64,000 nt of DNA from Candidatus Brockarchaeota archaeon (lineage in GTDB: Archaea; Thermoproteota; EX4484-205; JAAOZP01). Below the pieces are notes generated by a model. That model had not been told where the DNA came from, made no database searches, and saw only the letters and a list, made by a program, of their open reading frames with translations. The position numbers and the translations under genes are program-made. Positions 60,056-64,000 of the stretch are shown piece after piece (position 1 is the stretch's first letter; each line of letters begins with the position of its first letter). The DNA lies in contig JAFNIX010000001.1 in NCBI GenBank assembly GCA_017601225.1, positions 192,504-256,503 on the forward strand, written 5' to 3'.

Positions 60056-61690
60056 TTAAAAAACCTTTTTTAAATCATTTTCAGAAATATTCAACTCCTT
60101 TATCGTTAAATCTCTTATTTTCGGCATGTAGAGAAGTATTATTGGGATATTTTCCGGCCCAATGTCCAAAACATATTCTCTAACAGACTCATAGAACCTC
60201 TGCACACTGCTGTCGGCTGAGAAAGAGACTGAGCCGCGGTTTCCGATTGAGAAAAACAGCCCAGCCTCCCTACATGACTTGAGGTATCTGAGGATGAAGG
60301 AGTTGACGAAGTTCTGCGCTGTGCGTCTGCTCCACTTCATTCGGAAATGCGGATGGTTTGAGACGAGGAACCCAGCAAGCTCCTTCTGTTGAACGGTTTT
60401 TCCGCCTGCTGAAGCAGGGTTCTGCAGCTCCAGGAACGCCATGCACACCATTATGAACAGCGGGATGGGTGAGACGTTTTCCAGGTCGACTGCCTTCCTG
60501 CTGCCAGCCGGCATCGGCCTGGGTCCGAGAATGAACCCCGCTAAGTCGCTTAGGGGAAACTCCTTATGGTTCTCCCAGAGTCTAAGGATCTCTTCGGCGA
60601 GCCTTTTCGAGAAGGATGTGTTTAGGCTGCTTATTGTCTGCGACGGCCTGATGCTTTTAAGCTCCTTTCTCAATTCTTCAATCGCCCCGCTGCTTGAAAC
60701 AGTCATTCTCTCTATTATTCTCGTTAAGACTTTTATCGCATTATCCTGCTTCTCAATAGTCTTCTTGCTTATGTCAACATCCCTCCTAATCCCCTCCAGG
60801 ATGCCTAGCAGGTCGTCCATCGTCGCCTCCCTCCCGCTCTTGGTTTCAAACTGGCCTAGGGAGAACTGTTTAACCCTGGAGTCCATCAGCTGGGTGTTTA
60901 TGCTGAGCAGGAAGACCCCGGTGACTATCTTAGGGAAAACAGTATCATACTCCGTGTAGCTCAGCCTGATTATTTCAGCACCACCGGTTAGGGAGAAGAA
61001 CACTACAGCAATATATGTTAGAAACATCATTATGTATACGCTCGCCCTATAGTTCAGAGCCACCTCGGCGGACAGGTAGAGGAAGATCAGCTCGAGGAAG
61101 AAGATAAAGGTCTCATACATGAACCATTGCGTCAAGTAGCGTGGAAGAAGAACATCGGACAAGACGAATGAAATTATGCTTGAGAAGCCTATTACTAGCG
61201 TTCCCGCGTAAAGCAGGTATCTTATGCTCCTTCTATCTTCAAAAGGCGAAACAAGTATCTGGATCTGGAATATGAATATTTTAGCAAGCACTGAGAGTAT
61301 TAGGAAGACCGTGAGCATCGAGATCACGCCCCTAAGGTTCTGAAAGTATAGAAAACTGGGCTTACCGAGATAGAACAGGACGGCGACGAAAATCATGAGA
61401 ATAGGGAGAATAGTGTAGGATGTAACCCGGAGGCTTTCGACAAGTATTAGGAAAGGATTGGACCTGCTTTTTTCAAGCCGAAGCTTGTCCGCCCCACCTA
61501 CTATGAGAGTTGCGACTAGGGCGACTGTACCTGCCTGAAGCATCGGAACAGCCAGGAAGAACTTGGCAACATCCAGCAGGATTGAGATGGAGAAAAGGTT
61601 TATCGTGATTAGAAGCAGTATTATATAGAGTTTACTGAAGCCACGCTGCCTCAGCCGGTAGAACTCCACTATCTCCCTCGGATTAATCAA
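60056..61690 (-). CDS. Multi-helix membrane protein with cytosolic C-terminal domain
   Basis: 544 aa. About eight membrane helices between residues 20 and 270 (YIILLLITINLFSISILL near 25; LFLSL-type helices near 195-270), then a helical/coiled region (MDDLLGILEGIRRDVDISKK) and a C-terminal domain (about 370-544) with helix-turn-helix-like segments (LRLWENHKEFPLSDLAGFIL, RRTAQNFVNSFIL). No named family. It could be a membrane-bound regulator. It diverges from the MTA phosphorylase gene. Confidence 0.6.
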   Translation of the reverse strand: MINPREIVEFYRLRQRGFSKLYIILLLITINLFSISILLDVAKFFLAVPMLQAGTVALVATLIVGGADKLRLEKSRSNPFLILVESLRVTSYTILPILMIFVAVLFYLGKPSFLYFQNLRGVISMLTVFLILSVLAKIFIFQIQILVSPFEDRRSIRYLLYAGTLVIGFSSIISFVLSDVLLPRYLTQWFMYETFIFFLELIFLYLSAEVALNYRASVYIMMFLTYIAVVFFSLTGGAEIIRLSYTEYDTVFPKIVTGVFLLSINTQLMDSRVKQFSLGQFETKSGREATMDDLLGILEGIRRDVDISKKTIEKQDNAIKVLTRIIERMTVSSSGAIEELRKELKSIRPSQTISSLNTSFSKRLAEEILRLWENHKEFPLSDLAGFILGPRPMPAGSRKAVDLENVSPIPLFIMVCMAFLELQNPASAGGKTVQQKELAGFLVSNHPHFRMKWSRRTAQNFVNSFILRYLKSCREAGLFFSIGNRGSVSFSADSSVQRFYESVREYVLDIGPENIPIILLYMPKIRDLTIKELNISENDLKKVF

Positions 61691-61799
61691 CCCGGTGGAC
61701 CCTGCTGGATGAGTATGCGGTTCAAAGCTTATTTATTTTTTCCCACCGACAGCTGTTAAGCCGGTAAAACTTATCTAAGGGACCATTCAAGGATTTTCC

Positions 61800-62648
61800 A
61801 TGCCTAAGATAAAGGAGGTTAGAATAGGGATAATAGGCGGGTCAGGGCTTTACACTCTTCTCGAGGCTGTTGGACACAGGATTGTTGAAACCCCGTTCGG
61901 CAAAACGCCAAGGATAGAACTAGGGTATATTGGAGATAAGGCTGTTGCTTTCCTGCCTAGGCATGCTAAACCGGGCAGCCTCAAGGTTTCCCATGCGGTT
62001 CCACCGTCGGAGATAAACTACCGGGCGAACATTTATGGGCTTAAGAAGCTTGGTGTTGAAAGAATATTCACAACCCAGGCGGCTGGATCAATAAACCCGA
62101 ATATTAAACCCGGAGAATTCGTCATCGTCGACCAGGTTATAGACGCGACTAAGAGAAGAATACCCACTTTTTTCAACGGCAGGACTAAGGTTAAAGTCTT
62201 CAAGGATAGGCCTCCAGTCGGCGGAGTGGTGCACATCGATTTTACGAACCCCTATTGCCCGGAGCTTAGAGATGTTTTAATAAAATCCTGTGGGGAGGAG
62301 AACATATTCTGCCATTCAAGGGGCACGTACATATGCACCGAGGGCCCCAGGTTCGAGTCTCCGGCGGAGATTTCAGCATACAGGACATGGGGTGCCGACG
62401 TAGTGGGGATGACAGGCTACCCGGAAGTGGCCTTGGCGAGAGAGCTCGGAATATGCTACGCGAGCATAGTGATGTCCACCAATTATGCTGCAGGCACGGG
62501 CCCGGTGAAGATTACGCATGAGGAGGTTAAGGAGATTTTTAACAGGAACATAGATAATGTTAAGAGGCTGCTTGCTAGGGCCATTAAAAACACGCCGGAC
62601 GAGAGGAAGTGTGAATGCGCCAAGTCGTTAGAGGGAGCGACCGCTTAG
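61800..62648 (+). CDS. mtnP: S-methyl-5'-thioadenosine phosphorylase
   Basis: 282 aa. IGIIGGSGLY (about residues 8-17, phosphate loop), PRHAKPG with HAVPPSEINYRAN, FTTQAAGSINP, and TEGPRFESPAEI with MTGYPEVALARE are the hallmark motifs of MTA phosphorylase. It recycles methylthioadenosine from polyamine and SAM metabolism to adenine and methylthioribose-1-phosphate. Length is normal. It converges on the PEP carboxykinase gene (12-nt gap). Confidence 0.92.
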   Translation: MPKIKEVRIGIIGGSGLYTLLEAVGHRIVETPFGKTPRIELGYIGDKAVAFLPRHAKPGSLKVSHAVPPSEINYRANIYGLKKLGVERIFTTQAAGSINPNIKPGEFVIVDQVIDATKRRIPTFFNGRTKVKVFKDRPPVGGVVHIDFTNPYCPELRDVLIKSCGEENIFCHSRGTYICTEGPRFESPAEISAYRTWGADVVGMTGYPEVALARELGICYASIVMSTNYAAGTGPVKITHEEVKEIFNRNIDNVKRLLARAIKNTPDERKCECAKSLEGATA

Positions 62649-62660
62649 AACAGTTTGACC

Positions 62661-64000
62661 CTATTCCTCCATCCAGTCCTCTTTTTCCAGGTTTTCAGGA
62701 GAAACATAGTTTCCAAACTTTCTCTGTACTTTCGCTAAACGGGCTCTCTGCTCCTCGAGGATTTCAAATAATTCCTGCGGCGTGTCTTTAGCTTTCTCCT
62801 TGAAGAATCTTTCCACACGGTTTATTTTAGCCAGGTTTTCACGAACACGCGTCGTAAACTGTTTCACGTAATCCTCCTTAGAATACTCGACGCCACGCAA
62901 CTCTCGGAAAAGCATTTTCAAATCCTCGTACTTGGGAATCCAGCCGGTGGGGGATTTTATGGCGTCCACGTCTTTGTGAACCCTCAGCTCCATCCATTTC
63001 ATCCAAACCTGTTTATCCCGCCTATCGTTCAGGAATTCTCCTGTCTTCAAGTCTCTTAGAAAATAGTTAACCCCGAAGACAATAGGCTGCTTCCTAAGCC
63101 TTCTGCCGAATTCAAGATTGTTACGCACATACTCTCCAAGCGGGATTGAGATGAAATCCTGGATGCTCATAATGTTTATCTCATACTTACCCTCGTCCTC
63201 AACAAGCGTGAAAGTAGTCTCTGTCTCAAGCGCAGCACCGTACGCGATAATGCCGTGCTCCCAGCTGAAACTCTGTTGAACAGGCACATAGCCCCGTGCG
63301 TCGCGGCACCCGTATATGATTCCGCCGAGCTCAACACCCATCGGGTTGTCAAGCTCAGGGTCACAGTTTTCCAGTGCTTTAAGAGCAACGGTGTAGCGGG
63401 CATTCTTATTAGCAGGCGGTATTTCTTCACCATTCTCATCCTTCTTGCCCTCCCACCAGTAGCCGGTGTAGTTCTCCCCATCCTTCGGAATCTCGCAGCC
63501 CATGCCAAGCCAGTAGGGCTTACCGTCTTTAACGAGCACGTTTGAAAAAATCACCTCCCCCGGCTTCGTAAGCACCTTCCAGATTACAGGGTCGTCAACA
63601 GGGTTGACGTCCTTAAGAATGCCGAAGATCCCTGCTTCAGCGTTAACCGCACGGCAAACGCCATCGATGTTTCTAAGGTATGCTATGTCGTCAGCAAGAA
63701 TAGTGTTACCAGGGATCATAGCGGTAGAGGTTTTCCCACAGCCGCTTGGAAAAGCCCCTGCGAAATAGGTTTTACGGCCACCTGGACCATAGACCCCTGT
63801 TATCATCATGTGTTCCGCCAGCCAGCCTTCCCGGTGGGCCCTGCGGATCGTTAAGCGTAGAGCAAGCTTCTTGAAGCCGATACTGTTACCACCGTACTGA
63901 GTGTTAACGCTGTAAACAGTGTTTTCAACGTAGTCTATGTAGACGCGCTTCTTATCGGGCTCCATGCTAATCATCCTTTCATCCAGCTTACCGGCCGAGT
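62661..64000 (-). CDS. pckG: GTP-dependent phosphoenolpyruvate carboxykinase, C-terminal part (partial)
   Basis: At least 446 codons; the frame is open to the window edge, so the N-terminus lies beyond 64000. The P-loop FPSGCGKTST (kinase-1a motif with the reactive Cys), LADDIAYLRNIDG (kinase-2-like metal site) and NPMGVELGGIIYGCRDARGYVPV are characteristic of GTP-type PEPCK. It links oxaloacetate and PEP, feeding gluconeogenesis together with mdh and tpiA in this window. Confidence 0.92.
   Translation of the reverse strand, partial: SAGKLDERMISMEPDKKRVYIDYVENTVYSVNTQYGGNSIGFKKLALRLTIRRAHREGWLAEHMMITGVYGPGGRKTYFAGAFPSGCGKTSTAMIPGNTILADDIAYLRNIDGVCRAVNAEAGIFGILKDVNPVDDPVIWKVLTKPGEVIFSNVLVKDGKPYWLGMGCEIPKDGENYTGYWWEGKKDENGEEIPPANKNARYTVALKALENCDPELDNPMGVELGGIIYGCRDARGYVPVQQSFSWEHGIIAYGAALETETTFTLVEDEGKYEINIMSIQDFISIPLGEYVRNNLEFGRRLRKQPIVFGVNYFLRDLKTGEFLNDRRDKQVWMKWMELRVHKDVDAIKSPTGWIPKYEDLKMLFRELRGVEYSKEDYVKQFTTRVRENLAKINRVERFFKEKAKDTPQELFEILEEQRARLAKVQRKFGNYVSPENLEKEDWMEE

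Overview
The window is archaeal. It carries an archaeal ABCE1, an archaeal-type triosephosphate isomerase, S17e and S10 ribosomal proteins, a group II chaperonin, a KEOPS Cgi121-like subunit, a SmAP3-type Lsm protein, a PAC2 protein, a TFB-like factor, GTP-type PEP carboxykinase, MTA phosphorylase and a four-subunit 2-oxoacid:ferredoxin oxidoreductase. The set fits an anaerobic or peptide/pyruvate-fermenting member of the TACK side of the archaea. I cannot place it more finely from the sequence alone. Starts are often TTG or GTG, genes are tightly packed with ATGA overlaps, and many starts sit about 26 nt from a TATA box (leaderless).

Layout. 0-10 kb: PAC2, Lsm, a divergent TFB-like gene, and a two-armed membrane filament/secretion locus. 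The minus arm holds five small one-TM proteins. The plus arm holds a coiled coil, a type IV pilus ATPase, a split TadC/FlaJ membrane platform, a small TM protein and a HerA/CedB-like ATPase. 10-12.8 kb: after tRNA-Glu, a frameshifted TGT-like gene, a LAGLIDADG-type protein and an unknown partner. 12.8-21.3 kb: housekeeping genes, including a chaperonin that lacks both catalytic Asp residues and a 35-aa acidic/Trp micropeptide before ABCE1. 21.3-26.7 kb: an apparent insertion at the 3' end of tpiA, carrying a Glu-rich nuclease-like protein and a TGT-like/metallophosphoesterase fusion. 26.7-30 kb: a stretch of decayed genes. 30-32 kb: tRNA-Arg(GCG) and argS. 32.09-40.45 kb: an integrated element with a tyrosine integrase, bounded by a 16-bp direct repeat that separates argS from dcd. 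40.5-56 kb: housekeeping and metabolic genes (dcd, sugar kinase, por operon, AN1-M50 protease, secreted PLC-like protein, cysteine synthase, beta-helix protein, tautomerase, FAD protein, malate dehydrogenase). 56.8-58.7 kb: a 1.9-kb element flanked by a 24-bp copy of a tRNA 3' end. It holds a second LAGLIDADG/partner pair behind a remnant TGT-like C-terminus. 58.9-64 kb: S10, a glycosyltransferase, a membrane protein, MTA phosphorylase and a PEP carboxykinase that runs off the window.

Most interesting signal. Three TGT-like (queuine/archaeosine transglycosylase-fold) genes with N-terminal Cys clusters or C-terminal zinc sites lie in three separate accessory loci. Two are followed directly by the same LAGLIDADG/unknown gene pair. 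The third is fused to a phosphoesterase beside a nuclease-like protein. Three insertions can be defined by direct repeats at a tRNA gene, at the 3' end of tpiA and just upstream of argS.
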